NCBI GenBank assembly: GCA_021234155.1
Contig: JAJEKV010000104.1
Coordinates: forward strand, 1,151,982-1,215,981
Source of the DNA: Isoetes taiwanensis
Taxonomy: Eukaryota > Streptophyta > Lycopodiopsida > Isoetales > Isoetaceae
Direction: 5' to 3'
Length of the DNA: 64,000 bases
Within the stretch, counting starts at the first letter, position 1. Each line of letters begins with the position of its first letter. The translations under genes and the position numbers were made by a program. The notes beneath the pieces are model-generated. The model searched no databases and was not told where the DNA came from. It saw only the letters and a program-made list of their open reading frames with translations. Positions 1-11,280 of the stretch are shown piece after piece.

Positions 1-55
1 GCGCCAGGACAGATTTCTACATTTTAGGAATCGGGCTGGGCGCAACGTGTGAGAC
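1..55. repeat. 67-bp palindromic hairpin repeat, copy 1 (cut by window edge)
   Basis: Last 55 bp of a 67-bp unit that recurs at 177, 1841 and 2040. It ends in ACGTGTGAGAC, the right arm of the palindrome. The left arm lies outside the window. Confidence 0.85.
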
Positions 56-176
56 ATTCAGCTTTGACATCAAAAAAGTTGTAAATCACAGTAAAATATC
101 TTGATAATTTTAAATTTAAGCTAAGAATTAGTAGATTTAGCATGTTACATGTTAATTTAATAGTGGGCCCCACCAT

Positions 177-243
177 GTCTCACACGTCGCGCCAGGACAG
201 GTTTCTAGATTCTAGGAATCGGGCTGGGCGCAACGTGTGAGAC
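177..243. repeat. 67-bp palindromic hairpin repeat, copy 2
   Basis: The outer arms GTCTCACACGT and ACGTGTGAGAC are exact reverse complements. The stem runs 17 positions with one C/A mismatch, then a 7-nt section of alternating A/G mismatches, a second 7-bp stem and a 5-nt loop. Compared with the other copies, the two loop-edge bases are changed together (C to G and T to C), which creates one more G-C pair. It lies about 75 bp upstream of a TATA box. Confidence 0.9.
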
Positions 244-317
244 CTTGCTTAATTGAGTGTTTTAGATGCCTTAGACAACCTAAAAAGGTAGTTTAAAAGT
301 TGACCTAAAATTGGCCC

Positions 318-325
318 TATAAATA
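318..325 (+). promoter_or_regulatory. TATA box (TATAAATA) of LTR-like unit
   Basis: TATAAATA is followed by a C-rich stretch and, further on, GGCGATCTTCC. The same order (TATAAATA, C-rich stretch, GGCGATCTTTC) recurs at 2284, so the two sites look like equivalent U3/R parts of two related LTRs. Confidence 0.55.
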
Positions 326-1840
326 GAACTGGACCCCTCCCATTTTTCCCGTTCTTCCTGAGAACTTCGCTCGTATTGTCAAAGGCGATCTTCCTCGCGT
401 AGCTCCAATCGACGAACCGAAAAATGATGGCCCGCGACAAAGCGGTTGCCAGAAGCCTAGCCGGCGGATCCTCCAGGCGCCCAGCCCTCCGAGCCTTGTT
501 CATAGGGATTCTTCTGAACGCTTTCTCCGCCGACGATCTTCGCCGAAGCGAGGAACTGTGGCCCGGACAGAGCCACTATACAGCAGATCTTGGAGGACGA
601 CGCCGATGTCATGAGCTAGATCCTCAATGAAATTGAACGGGCAGGAGGCGTAAAGCGAAAGCAAGCAGCCAGGAGCAACACCAAGGGGACGCCAACCCAC
701 GGGAGGGGGCGCGAGGGAACAAATAACCCACCCATAGGCCAACAACAACCCCAGATGAGATCCACCCGCAGGAGGAGCAGTAGGAGAGGAGCAAAGCACG
801 GAACTCACCCCGAGGGAAGAGGCCGACGAAGGCCATTCACACAAGTAATGGGTCAAAGAGCCACGGAGCGCAGATTACAGATCGAAGACACCTGGGACCC
901 AAGAAGAGGAGGGCCAAGGCCATCAAGGGGCAAGAGAAAGCTCGCGGAAGGTTGGGAAGAGGGCCGGCTGTCCGGCCATCAACGGTAGCCGTCGGGAGGG
1001 GAGACCCCCTACACTACCGACGCATTCGACCAAGACTACGCGTCGAAAGCAGACGGGCGAAACTCTTCAAAGCCCCCCTTGTTGAGGAAGAGGTGCACTC
1101 GGCGCAGACGGCCCAAGAGCAGAGGAGGCCGGGCAGTGGCGAAGCCCCCACCATTTCCAGGCGTGGGATAGGGTCAAGGCCCCACGGCCGCGGCTGGAAG
1201 CCTACGTGATAGACCCCTTTAAAGGTCTATGAGAAGAGAATGAGGGAGCACAAACGCATATATGGCGGTGGGAGGCCTACAACACCTATTACCGGAGAGC
1301 ACCGGGTGAGAACGATCGAGGCACCACTAAAGAGCCGACACTAAAGCCCCCTCCACCAAAACCCAAGGCCCCACGAGCACCGTGGAAGAAGAGGAGCAAG
1401 AAGAAACAGAGGGAAGACAGGGGCACTCAAGGAGATCCGCCACTTCCGAAAAGTTACGGGCTCCCGATTCCCCGTCGCCCGTTCAAAATATCCGGGTCCG
1501 CTGTCATCCAAGAATACAACACACCAGGACATGCGCTGTGATGTATTTAGATGTTCTTTGTGTTTGCAAGAGGCGGCGAAGCCCACTTGGTGAAACATTT
1601 TGAAGATTCAATGGCCTGCACAGTGCACGCGAAGAGGGTTACCCTCATGAGGCAGGATATGTATCTTGCCAGACACATCAAGGGAGAACGCCCTTGAACC
1701 TTGTAAATAACTGTAAAATTTTGGTAATATAAAGAAAATTTTGTGTAAATAAAGTGTCCAAACCAGTTTAGATAGGTCAAGATATCGACCCCTAACCTTC
1801 GTTTTAATTAAATTGGAGTTTGGAGCAAAATTGAGACGAT
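326..1840 (+). other. Degenerate internal region of a probable non-autonomous LTR element
   Basis: No recognised domain. Short open frames begin with an ATG at 424 and continue in shifted frames, rich in R, G, E and P, to about 1600, followed by an AT-rich stretch. The region sits between two LTR-like units that each carry two 67-bp palindromes and a TATAAATA box. It could be a deleted internal region of a non-autonomous LTR element. No reverse transcriptase or protease motif is visible, so this is an architecture-based inference. Confidence 0.35.
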
Positions 1841-1907
1841 GTCTCACACGTCGCGCCAGGACAGATTTCTACATTTTAGAAATCGGGCTGGGCGCAACGT
1901 GTGAGAC
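1841..1907. repeat. 67-bp palindromic hairpin repeat, copy 3
   Basis: Same unit as at 177. Here the inner stem is TTTCTA/TAGAAA with full Watson-Crick pairing, where other copies have a T-G wobble (TAGGAA). Outer 11-bp arms are exact. Confidence 0.9.
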
Positions 1908-2039
1908 CATGCCCAAAAATGCCCAAAACAGCTCCAAATCGACCAAGTAAGGGGTCAATTCTGCCTAACTCGATGAGATTAGTAGAATTACAGCCTTAGA
2001 TCACCTAAATTGAGTAATCCTAGCCCAATTGGGACCCAT

Positions 2040-2106
2040 GTCTCACACGTCGCGCCAGGACAGATTTCTACATTTTAGGAATCGGGCTGGGCGCAACGTA
2101 TGAGAC
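2040..2106. repeat. 67-bp palindromic hairpin repeat, copy 4
   Basis: Same unit, 199 bp after copy 3 start to start. The right arm is ACGTATGAGAC, one base off the perfect complement. It lies about 180 bp upstream of the TATA box at 2284. Confidence 0.9.
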
Positions 2107-2283
2107 CCCGTACCATGTCATCACCAAATGATCCCCAAATTGCACAATAAGTTCAGTTGCTCTCCCTAGCATGCTCAAACTCTAGAAATAGTCTTCAAAC
2201 TTGCAATTGCATCCCTTAATAGATCAGAATTAACTAATCCCAGTAAAATCTAGGTCATCCAAAAATTAGGGTTTTCCCCTTTC

Positions 2284-2291
2284 TATAAATA
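2284..2291 (+). promoter_or_regulatory. TATA box (TATAAATA) of second LTR-like unit
   Basis: TATAAATA is followed by AAGTTCCCC and then GGCGATCTTTC, parallel to the site at 318. The two hairpins upstream (1841, 2040) mirror the two upstream of the first TATA box. Confidence 0.55.
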
Positions 2292-2399
2292 AGTTCCCCA
2301 TTTCTCAATTGGCACCCTGCAAATTTGCTCCCCACTGCTTAGGCGATCTTTCAGCTCCCTGAGGCGCTTCTGCATCCGTTTGATACTCCCTTCCTTGCT

Positions 2400-5300
2400 A
2401 GATCAATGGCCCTTTGCTGATTTGGACGATGGTACGGCGCCGATTACCCATGCCGCGAGGCGGATGTCAATGACATCTTCCAAGTCTTTGTGAAAGAAAT
2501 TGACATCAAGTTAAGCTGAACGCAACCCCAAAGATATAGGCGGTGCTAGCGGAATTTCGAGCTAGGGTAGGACCCTCCCTTGTCCAAGTCCCCCCTTGCA
2601 TAGGATACTTGTTCCCCGCGCCTCCCCTTCAAGCGACCCTTGGGCGATGTCCCCAACATCGCCAAGTACTTGACTAATAAAGCGCAGAGGCTACCGATTA
2701 CATGGTCCCGACACCAACAGGACCAAATACTTCTCGCACACCGCCGCCCTAGCCATCTTCTTATCCCACCGCTAGAGAACCCGATGGGGGCAACATCTAT
2801 CCCTCCGATGGAGGTAGACCCCATAGCTGAGCGAAAGGAAGGGCAAATGCTGCTGCGGTATCAACAAGAACAAACGAAGCAAGAGAAGACGAAGAAGAGT
2901 CGGACGACGAAGGATACCGCGGAGCTTCGACTTCGGACGAAGAACGGCGCCAAGGAGAGCGAGGAGCCGATCAACTTCGAAAGAGCAGCCCGGGGGCATC
3001 GAGTTGCTCCCCCACTTGGGCTGGGCATCACAAGCCTAGCCCCTATCATCATCGGCGGAGAGGAGTATCTACTCCTCGGCCGACATCGAAACCTCCCCAT
3101 CGTAGGGAGAGGGAGCTCGATTGATCTAACTACTCCACCACCGCGGCGCAGGGCCGACCGGGCGACTTCATCGTCCGGAGCATCGGGGCACCCGCCCCAA
3201 GTGAGGGAGTCCGACACCTACACGTGGGAGACGACCTCCCCCACATCCGGGGCTTATAGCAAAGATCGGGCAATTGATGGACGAGAGGGAGTCGCCAATG
3301 GGAGGAGGAGTTCCTCGCCCTCCAAGAGCAGATGGGGATCCGTGGGAAGACCACGGTATCCCAATGCCGGGTCCTCCAATATCACACTTGCCAAAGGGAG
3401 AAGGAATCGACCTCGAGGCTCGACCGCACAATTGAAGACTACGGTGGAGCTCACCGGGCAGAGGTCGACGAAGTACTGGGCCACAGAGGAGGCCAAACAA
3501 GCCGAGAAACTTCGGCGACACACAATAACGATTTGTCGGTACTACTTACCACCGCTAATGGATGGGAGAATAGCGGTAATCCACCGCAAGTTCAGTCCCC
3601 AGAGGCGAAGAAGGAGTGTTTATGCTGATTGCACTCTCGTGCTTCGCGGGCATGCTCGAATAGCGACAAATGTCGACTATCTTTGTCTTAGTCAAGAGGG
3701 CAATGGCACTTGACCTCTTCGACTTCATCATCCCCCAACGGCGGCAGGGGAGATTAGCGAAGGATCGCGCCCCTACATCCGAATCGCTAGGGTAGAAGAT
3801 CCGGTGAGAGCCATCCAGGGAGGCTCGCCCCGCAAGCATCATCGAGAACTTGGGTCACTTTCGGTAGGGGCGGCCCAAGTTAAGAAGTTTCTTGAAGACA
3901 ACCCGCCTTTCACCGGCGATTTCAAGACTAGTTAGGCTCTTGATCCCTGAGACTTTTTGTACCTAAAATATTACATGATATATAAATACAATTACATTTG
4001 CACTTTAAATGTTTTATTGATGTATGCTGCCCCACAATTATACCAACAAACGTAAACAATGCAAGAGAACAATGGAACTAACCATATAGCCATTAATCAC
4101 TTGTGGATGCATTTAGAGGGCTAAGCTTGGGGAACGACAAGCTAACCGCGACCTTATAGAAGAGCGCACCCGCCTAGACCACCCCGGCAAGGAACCTATT
4201 TGAAGATAGGGAACCCATGACCCCGTGAGCGAGGAGATAGCCCGGATGAGGGGCGGATCTGGAGCGGATAAAGGCATTACCGTCCGCGGCAAGCGTGAGT
4301 AGGTTCGGTGGGCAATGCTCGGCTTGCCGCAGCATCAGCCCCGGAGGGAAGGAAGGGACGTGAAGAGGAGCAAGAGAAGGAGATCCCCAACCGGAATCTT
4401 CCACTCAAGTTCGAACTTCGACCGACTCGAGGAAGAGGAAGAGCGTGCTCGAACCAACAGAGGGAAGGCGAGGAACACCCCTGCAGGGACGACAAAGAGA
4501 TACCAGGGCCTCCGACTACGTAAGAAGGTAGATTCCGCGACCGGGCAATGTATGGAAGGCCCTGAACCGAAATTCGCTCGGGAAAATGCGTCGCCTTGGA
4601 AGCGAGAGGCATGGCTGGATCTAAAATGAGCGAAAGTACGGAAATGCTTATGGTATGAAGGATAAGGACAAGGGCGAGTTGCAACAGCCAACTTGAAAGG
4701 AGCCGCCGGATTTGGTGGAAGGTATGCAAAGGCACGGCTTAAGCAGGGATGCTTGTAAGTTCGAAAGTTTGCGAAAGCCTTCAGCGCCATTACGTTCCAA
4801 GGGAACATAAGTCCAAAGATGATGCGGCGGCTTTTACGAAAAGTTGCAAAGAAGGCAACAAATCAGTTCAGAAATATACGAGGAATTCATGAGGCTAAGG
4901 TCGTATGTGCGGGTTGGGAGAGAAGCATGCGAGAAAGCTATATCGAGGGGTGAATGAGGAGATCCGCAAAGCTTGTGAGAGCAATAAACCCTAGGGACAA
5001 GATCGTCGGCGTAATCCAAGGCTATAAGCTTGCAAGGGTCGGGGACCTCCTAGAATAGCGGGCACAAGCAAAGCAGTACTTCGGGGAGAAAGGCAAGGCG
5101 ACAGAAGCTATAGCCCTGGGCAGCCAGTCCAGTCCAAATTAGAACACAATATGGTGGGAACCCGGGGAAGCGGCGGGAGAAGAAGCGTGTGTCCTTCAAG
5201 GACAAGCAGGAAAGGTCAAACTACTCCAAAGCGGTGCAATCCTTTTTGCAAGCAATGCCCAAGGAAAAGAGGCGGGAGTGCATAGAAAAGCAGCCCCGAG

Positions 5301-5480
5301 TGCTTCCAAAGGAACCATAGGACGACAAAGCGCCCCTACGTCATGAGTGCGCGGCTCTAGCGGAGTTGGGAGATTGGGAAGCCACGTCCGGACGGCGGCC
5401 GAAGAGGCCCGCGACTATATTCGGGTGAGTGTCATATCTTTGCCGCAATAGATCAAGCAAGAGAGCGATTATAAGGTAAT
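2400..5480 (+). pseudogene. Degenerate gag-like region of chromovirus A
   Basis: This stretch lies between the LTR-like unit and the protease of element A, where gag is expected. The longest open frame (2640-3713, 357 codons) is highly charged (K, R, E, S) and has no domain I recognise. An alternative frame around 2880-2960 is acidic (runs of D and E). Later frames (4800-5300) are K/E/R-rich. I could not find an intact CCHC zinc knuckle. The gag label rests on position only. Confidence 0.35.
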
Positions 5481-5499
5481 TTCCACGGTAGGGAAGGCT

Positions 5500-5830
5500 A
5501 AAGCTAAGTCATTCATAGTCTTGATAGACTCGAGGGGAAGTAGCCATAACCGCATCCCCCGAATGGTTCGAGATGTTGAAGTTGAAGCCGCTAAAGTCAA
5601 AGCCAAGACCCGTTATTTTAGCAAGTGGTGCGAGAAAAGGCGACGGCGGGCAAGAGAATTAACCGACATCGACTTGCCGGGGATTAATATCCGGATGGGG
5701 CAAGTAATGGGCATTGGAAAGTATGACTTGATCATAGGAATGGAGTACCTTGGGCGGCAGGGCCATTATCGATCGTGGAAAGCGGAAGGTGACCTTCCCA
5801 ACGCCCGGGCAAGATCATTGAGATAACAGT
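5500..5830 (+). pseudogene. Retropepsin-like protease domain, element A
   Basis: The translation shows a broken active-site region near 5521 (L-I-D-S, an inserted arginine, then G-S-S-H-N) and, near 5730, YDLIIGMEYLG, typical of the region after the protease flap in Gypsy elements. The aspartic protease of the Gag-Pol polyprotein would process Gag and Pol. A frameshift interrupts the middle (around 5590-5690), where sequence between the two motifs is read in another frame. Not functional as written. Confidence 0.65.
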
Positions 5831-6177
5831 AACGGTTGTTCCCATTATGCGCGTGCATGTCTTCTAAACTACCGCTCAAGTGCATCAAGAGTCGACCAAG
5901 TGGCATACATCTTCAAGCTTGAGATTAGTGAGCGAATCGAGAAGGAAGCAAGGAAGACAACGCTACGGCAAGTTGCCGAAAACAAGTATCTCGACTAATC
6001 ACGGAGTTCCATGATCTCTTTCGGATGAGATCAAGCGGCTCCCTCCTTATAGGGGAGTCGAGTCGCGAGATAGCACTTCGAACACGGAACAAAAACCAAC
6101 AAGTAAGGCTCCATATAGAATGACAACACAGGAGTTGCCCGAGTCAAGAAGCGATTCTGCGGAGAGCTGCTTTCGAC

Positions 6178-6850
6178 CTAGGTTTCATTAGACCTAGTGT
6201 CTCTCCCGCCGTTTGGGCGCCCATTCTTTTTGTCAAGAAGAAGGATGGATCTTTGAGAATGTGCATAGACTATAGGCAGTTGAATAAGCACACCATTAAG
6301 AACAAGTCTGCAGCTCCCAAGATCGAGGCGACTTGATGGATCAGCTCCAAGGTGCAAAGATCTTCTCAAAATCGACTTAAGGTCGATATCACCGGATCGG
6401 GATAAAAGAAGAAGATATCCATAAGACCGCCTTCGAACGCGGTATGGGCATTATGAGTTCACGCGAATGCCTTCGGCTTATCAAATGCCCCATAACGTTC
6501 ATGAGGCTCATGAACGATATCTTCGAGGGAGTTCCCCGACACCTTTGTGATTGTTTTTCTTTGGCGACATTTTGGTGTATAGCGATCCCTTGAAGAGCAC
6601 GCATAACACTTGAGAAGAGTGCTAGAGAAGTTGAAGAGGCACCGGTTATGCGCCAAGTTGTCGAAGCGCGAGAAAAGGTGGAGTATCTAGGTCATGTGAT
6701 CTCGGCCAGAAGGCATCTCAACAGACCCACCAAGATTGAGGCCGCCATTCCGGGTCGGCCAAGAATGTGCATGAAGTCGAAGTTTCCTCGGCCTAGCGGG
6801 TACTCACAGAAGTTCGTGAAAGAACTTTGCTAAGATAGCAGCCCCGATTA
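6178..6850 (+). pseudogene. Reverse transcriptase domain, element A
   Basis: The strongest motif is [18 protein letters not shown] at about 6235-6290, the classic Gypsy RT block around the conserved R-D-Y/C-I-D-Y motif. Further on, near 6540-6590, the catalytic F/Y-x-D-D region appears as a degenerate GDILVYS, with one of the two aspartates lost or shifted. EKVEYLGHVIS near 6666-6700 is the RT connection motif. At least three frame changes occur between these blocks. The enzyme would copy element RNA to DNA. This copy is dead. Confidence 0.85.
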
Positions 6851-6879
6851 ACACTGACGACGGGGCGTAGAAGGTGAAA

Positions 6880-7335
6880 GATTGGGTAGAGCATTGGCAC
6901 AAGAAAGCCCAAAAAGGGTTTGAATTGTTGAAGGAAGCTCTAACAACAGCCCCCTACTTAACCCTGCTTGGACCCCGGAGAAAGATAAGCTTGTAGCAAC
7001 AGATGCGAGTAAGATAGCTACGGGTGCAGTGCTTATGCAAGAAGAGCGTGTGGTAGCGTATGATTCCAGGAAGATGAACGACGCCGAGACGCGCTACCCA
7101 ACGCACGATCAGGAGTTGCTTGCGGTTGTCAGGGCATTAAGAATATGGAGGCATTATCTCTTGGGAAGGAAGTTCCACCGGATACCACCATCGAGCCTCC
7201 AATATGTATTCACGCAACCACACCTTAATCTGAGGCACGGAGATGGATGGAGTTCCTCGAAGAATATGACTTTGATATAGTCTACAAGCCGGGAAGCTCA
7301 ATGTGGTAGCAGATCGCTTTCAAGGCATCCCCGAC
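6880..7335 (+). pseudogene. RNase H domain, element A
   Basis: At 6994-7180 the translation reads ATDASKIATGAVLMQ, then YPTHDQELLAVV and WRHYLLG, the usual order of a Gypsy RNase H (catalytic D of TDAS, then E of QELL). The frame is open for about 60 codons and then shifts. It lies directly between RT and integrase, as in all Ty3/Gypsy elements. It degrades the RNA strand of the RNA/DNA hybrid during reverse transcription. Broken after about 7185. Confidence 0.8.
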
Positions 7336-7589
7336 AACTAGAGTGCATTGCAATGCAATTTCGACGCTCTCCAGCAACTTTGGTAAAAGGATTGAAGAGT
7401 CCTTGCCAACGGATGTGGATTTCAGGGAAGTATGGGCAAGCCTTTCGAAGGAGGCTAGAACAGATAAAGAGCGGGAGGCCTTCAAGCATTATAAGAAGGA
7501 AGGCAACCCGCTATACCATAAGAACAAGTTGTGCGTGAATCAATCATCGTGTAAGGAAGTTGATCCTCCACGACACGCTAAATGCCCAA

Positions 7590-8410
7590 TAGCCGGCCAT
7601 GCGGGGATTCATGAAAACATATTTCAAAGTCTTGCGCAGCAGCCTATTATTGGCCGTGAATGAAGAAGCAAATAGCTCGCTACATCAAGGAATGTCACCT
7701 ATGCCGCCAGACGATCTGGCGGAGCAGCTTAATTCCGTGGGCATTAGAGCCATTAGCGGTGCCAAACGCTAAGTGGGAGGTAATCGGCATGGATTTCATC
7801 ACGGGACTCCCAAGGATGCGGAGAGAGGCAAGGATGCCTTAATGGTAGTGGTCGACAAGTTGTCGAAGATGGCACATTTTGTGCCTTGCAGAACCACAGA
7901 TACAGCCATGGATACAGCAAAGCTCTTCACCAAAGAGATCTTCAGGCTTCATGGCATGCCAAGGGAGATCATCTCCGACAGGGATCCGAAGTTCATGAGT
8001 GCCTTTTGGCAAGACCTCTTTCGGCGACGATCCGCAAGGCTATCCATGAGCACGGCATATCATCCTCAGACGGATGGCCAGACGGAGCGGACCAACAGGA
8101 TTTTAGAGGACATGCTACGAAACTATGTCTGGAATAAGCAAGGTATGTGGGAAGAATTTATTCACTTGGTGGAGTTTGCATACAATAGCACCAAGCAGGA
8201 ATCATCCCAAATGTCGCCGTTTATGATCAATTACGGCTATCTCGCTTGCCTAACTCGGACACTTGGCACAACCCCCGTGTCAAAAGTGGAAGTTTCGCTT
8301 GCCAGATGTTGGCCGATATCACGGCAGCTTGTAGAGGAAGTTCGGTGGCTATCCGCTAGCGGCAAGAAGTCGCCAAAAGAGCATCGTAGACAAGCATCGA
8401 ACAATTAAGA
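7590..8410 (+). pseudogene. Integrase domain (HHCC zinc finger plus DDE core), element A
   Basis: The zinc-binding part is visible as GHAGIH near 7600 and ECHLCRQ near 7690. The core follows in one long frame (7773-8408, 211 codons) with VVVDKLSKMAHFVPC, SDRDPKFMS near 7975 and TDGQTERTNRILED near 8070. The first catalytic D is in GMDFITGLP near 7790. So the D, D and E residues can all be read, but across a frame change at the start of the core. The enzyme inserts the cDNA into the genome. This is the best preserved part of element A. Confidence 0.88.
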
Positions 8411-8679
8411 GAGTTCAAGTTGGAGATGATGTTTGGCTCAAGATTAAGGTGAAGCGGTGGCTCGGGATCGGCAATTGCAAGAAGCTTGCTCCAAGGTGGG
8501 CTGGACCTTCGAATAGTCGAAAACTAGGCAATCAAGCCTACAAGCTAGACTTGCCAAAGACACCTAAAGATTCATAAGGTCTTCCACGAGTTTGCTTTGA
8601 AGAGGCATACCCCAAATCCGGCGAAGTCTTAGATTCGCCAACGCCGTTGGAAATGATCGGAGGAACAAATTTGGAAATA

Positions 8680-8890
8680 GTTCCGCAATTGATTCTTGAT
8701 AAAGCTTTCAAGAAAACGAGGAGATCGAGAATTCCTCCAAAGATTTGGTCAAGTGGAAACACTTACCCGATGGAAGACGCCGACGTGGGTACTTAAGAAA
8801 GATTTAGTAAAGCAAAGTACCCACGGTTTATGGAGCAATGGGGCCGGCAAGGTCATCTCCAAGAAATCGCTCGCATGTCGATTTGTGTAG
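8680..8890 (+). pseudogene. Chromodomain at integrase C-terminus, element A
   Basis: After the integrase C-terminal part (LKIKVKRWLG near 8440) the translation shows KWKHLPD near 8750 and WVLKKDLVK near 8790, then YPRFMEQWG in a third frame. This is the pattern of a plant chromovirus chromodomain, thought to guide integration to particular chromatin. A frameshift falls between KWKHLPD and WVLKK. The call sets element A apart from B, C and D, which lack this block. Confidence 0.65.
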
Positions 8891-9753
8891 GTTAATGCTT
8901 TGTATAGTTAAGATTAATCTCGCGATGCCACCTACGCTTAGTATGGGTCGCATCGCGTTGTCACCGATGATGGGACCACTACGGTGATCTCTAGGGCGGT
9001 GTGTAATGTCAATGTAGGCATGACCGCGTTTCCGCTTGGGCGAGTGGAAGGTAGATTAGAAAGTCTACTTCTGTCCCACGGAAGTAGACGACCTCGAGAA
9101 AGGAGGTCATTGAGGAATGCATTGATAGGAAAAGCACCTTTAGCCCCATATATGCTTTGATAGGAGGAATCTATCCTTCACCCCACGCCGAGAAGGATAT
9201 CCTCCACACCGGGCAACTAGAGGTGTAGGCATGGCTGCACATAGGCATGTAGGCGCCGTCTCATGACCATAATGGAAGATTCACCCTCTTCCTATGCCGG
9301 AGATTAGCCATGCATCCATGTAGATAGGTGGGGTGGTCACCATATAACCAAAAATTTTAATTAATAATTAAATGGTACTAACGTAGTGTCGACTGCCAAA
9401 AGCCGAGAGCAGAAGCTCCCGAGGGCAAGGAGGTCGAAGAGCGAAGACTTGCAACACAAATTTTGTTGGAATGTGTTGCAAGGAATGAAGAGTGCCTCGA
9501 ACGTTAATTTTAAATTTTGATAAACTTAATCGTAATGTTAAGCGAAGTTTGGAGTAATTTGTCTAGTAATGTCGTGAATTGATAAGTTATTTCATAATAT
9601 AATGATGTAGTAATGTCATAAAAATATTACCTTGAGGTAATTGTAATAAATGTGTAAGTATTAGAGGAGTATATCGTATGCATCAGGGTGATTGCAGGTT
9701 AGGAAGATTCCAAGGTGGGGAGAACCACGATCTTTGCGGGACAACATCATTTC
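8891..9753 (+). other. Non-coding 3' region of element A
   Basis: No open frame of note. It has a GC-richer part (8900-9340) and then AT-rich sequence from 9340. It fits the 3' untranslated part between pol and the 3' LTR. Confidence 0.5.
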
Positions 9754-9763
9754 AAGGGGAGAA
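9754..9763 (+). promoter_or_regulatory. Polypurine tract of element A
   Basis: AAGGGGAGAA directly precedes TGTGGCG. A polypurine run ending at a TG dinucleotide is the expected plus-strand primer site and LTR start. Confidence 0.6.
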
Positions 9764-9919
9764 TGTGGCGTTCCAAGCCAAGATTATACGCTCCCGTGGG
9801 CGTATATTATCTTGCCACGTCCACGCCGTACCACGCCACCGCCCGCGTGTAATGCGCCAACGTATAGCCAAGTGGGTAGCCCTAGGGGGCAACTTGCTAA
9901 GAATGTGCATTAGTATTAA
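9764..9919 (+). repeat. 3' LTR of element A, left part
   Basis: Starts TGTGGCGTTCC after the polypurine tract and runs to the Helitron insertion point. Sequence across the Helitron is similar in type (AATGTGCATTAG on the left, GTGCACATT and ATTAATGTGCACA on the right), which suggests the LTR resumes at 15122. Confidence 0.5.
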
Positions 9920-9947
9920 CTAGTAATGGTGCCCAGCGTTGCTGGGC
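9920..9947 (-). other. Helitron H1 3' terminus (hairpin + CTAG)
   Basis: A perfect 7-bp stem with a 3-nt loop (9931-9947), 7 nt, then CTAG (9920-9923 read on the minus strand). Identical hairpins occur at 11588-11604 and 38267-38283. Confidence 0.9.
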
Positions 9948-11280
9948 ATAAGTTTAGAGCATATAAATGTTTTGGGCCACAAAGAATGTCCAAATTACGA
10001 TCACTCTCAAATTTTTATCTTTGTAAATATTGTGTGTATGTAAAGTGTGGCACTATAGGCTATTATTATTTTTGGTTGTTAGGTTTTTGGGTGCTTGTTG
10101 GATAATTATTATTTATCCCCCTCCCCTTTTCTGCTTGGTACGGTGCTTTGTGAATGTCGTTGCAAATAATGTGATGAATCATTATTATCAGAGGTTTCCC
10201 AGGGATTTATTTTAGGTGAGGTTCGAGTAAAATGAATTCAAGTTATTGCAACACGTAACATGTTATTCGACATTGCTTGAAGTTCTAAAGGAATTATAGC
10301 CACAATCTATTTTGAAAGTTGTGATAAACAATATTTGGAATTTGGTGCCATGTGAATGAATGAATCTTGTCCGGCGTCGAAATAATACAACACATAACAT
10401 GTTATTCAACATCGTCATTGTCTATTTGAAGTTCTAGAGGAATTATAACCACAATTTATTTGAAATTTATGATCAACAATATTTGGGACAGAAGTTTGTT
10501 GCCGCAACTTCATCCAAATACACAATAGAGTATCAAATGATGCAAAATCATTTTTGAAGTCCTTCTTTGCAAAAGCAATATAACCTATGCAATAAAGTAG
10601 ACCACAAAATTGTCCCGAATCATCATACAATGCACCAATCTTTCAAACAAATGCAACAATGTTAAAAAAAGAAAAGCACAGCGCAGATTCTATTTGGTTC
10701 CATTAAATCGAACATCTCTACTCGGTTTGATAACCTGCTATCAATTCTTCCTCTTCTTCTGGTAAATCAAAAGGCAATCTTTCACATTCCGGAATACCTA
10801 AAATAAAGCATTAGAGATCATATAATATTTTTATGTGCCCCGAGCCAACATCCGAGTACCAGGCGCTACGGCGCCGAAGTAACTCATGTCACACTCCCAC
10901 TTTGCAGCAAAACAGCACTTTGTACTATAGGCCACATCTGCAACTAAACACCATTGTGCTTAGGCAATATATGGCCCACTGAGTTGGTAATAATGACATT
11001 AGTTTGACATAAAAAGGATACCTTCATAGGCAGGCTTCTCAAGTAAATCTTGGTGTTAGCTTATGACTTTGAATCTCTCTCTCTCCACTTAGGCAGGGAA
11101 ATCCTTAACACTGCTTACTTTTGATTTTTGAAAGTGCAGAAAACATAAGAGGGTGCTTTCTCAATGTCTAACTTAAGAACACAAATCTATCGCACCATAT
11201 GTTAAACATAAATATGTTTGAGATGAATGCAGAAAATGCAAGGGGCTCACACCATTGTCTAAGGGTGATGGCTTCAATAG
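9948..11280. other. Helitron H1 cargo without clear gene
   Basis: AT-rich sequence. A minus-strand open stretch at 10415-10630 (71 codons) and an acidic C-terminal-like piece around 10740-10800 ([14 protein letters not shown] on the minus strand) look like exon fragments of a captured gene that I cannot name. Confidence 0.35.

Larger units (their letters stand above)
2300..9919 (+). mobile_element. Degenerate Ty3/Gypsy retrotransposon A (chromovirus type)
   Basis: The order protease, RT, RNase H, integrase, chromodomain on the plus strand identifies a Ty3/Gypsy chromovirus. Each domain is broken by frameshifts or stops. A polypurine tract (9754-9763) precedes TGTGGCG, the probable 3' LTR start at 9764. 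That LTR is interrupted by a Helitron at 9920 and seems to resume at 15122. No matching 5' LTR with TGTGGCG is visible upstream, so the left border is uncertain. The LTR-like units at 1-2400 do not match it. Confidence 0.75.

Noticed and set aside
1-2106. CRISPR-like array from the repeated palindromes
   Set aside because: Spacing is irregular (about 190 to 1,660 bp), the unit is 67 bp, and the context is eukaryotic LTR-like DNA.
2640-3713. 357-codon frame as a host gene
   Set aside because: No domain, low-complexity charge, and position before the protease of element A. Reported only as gag-like region.
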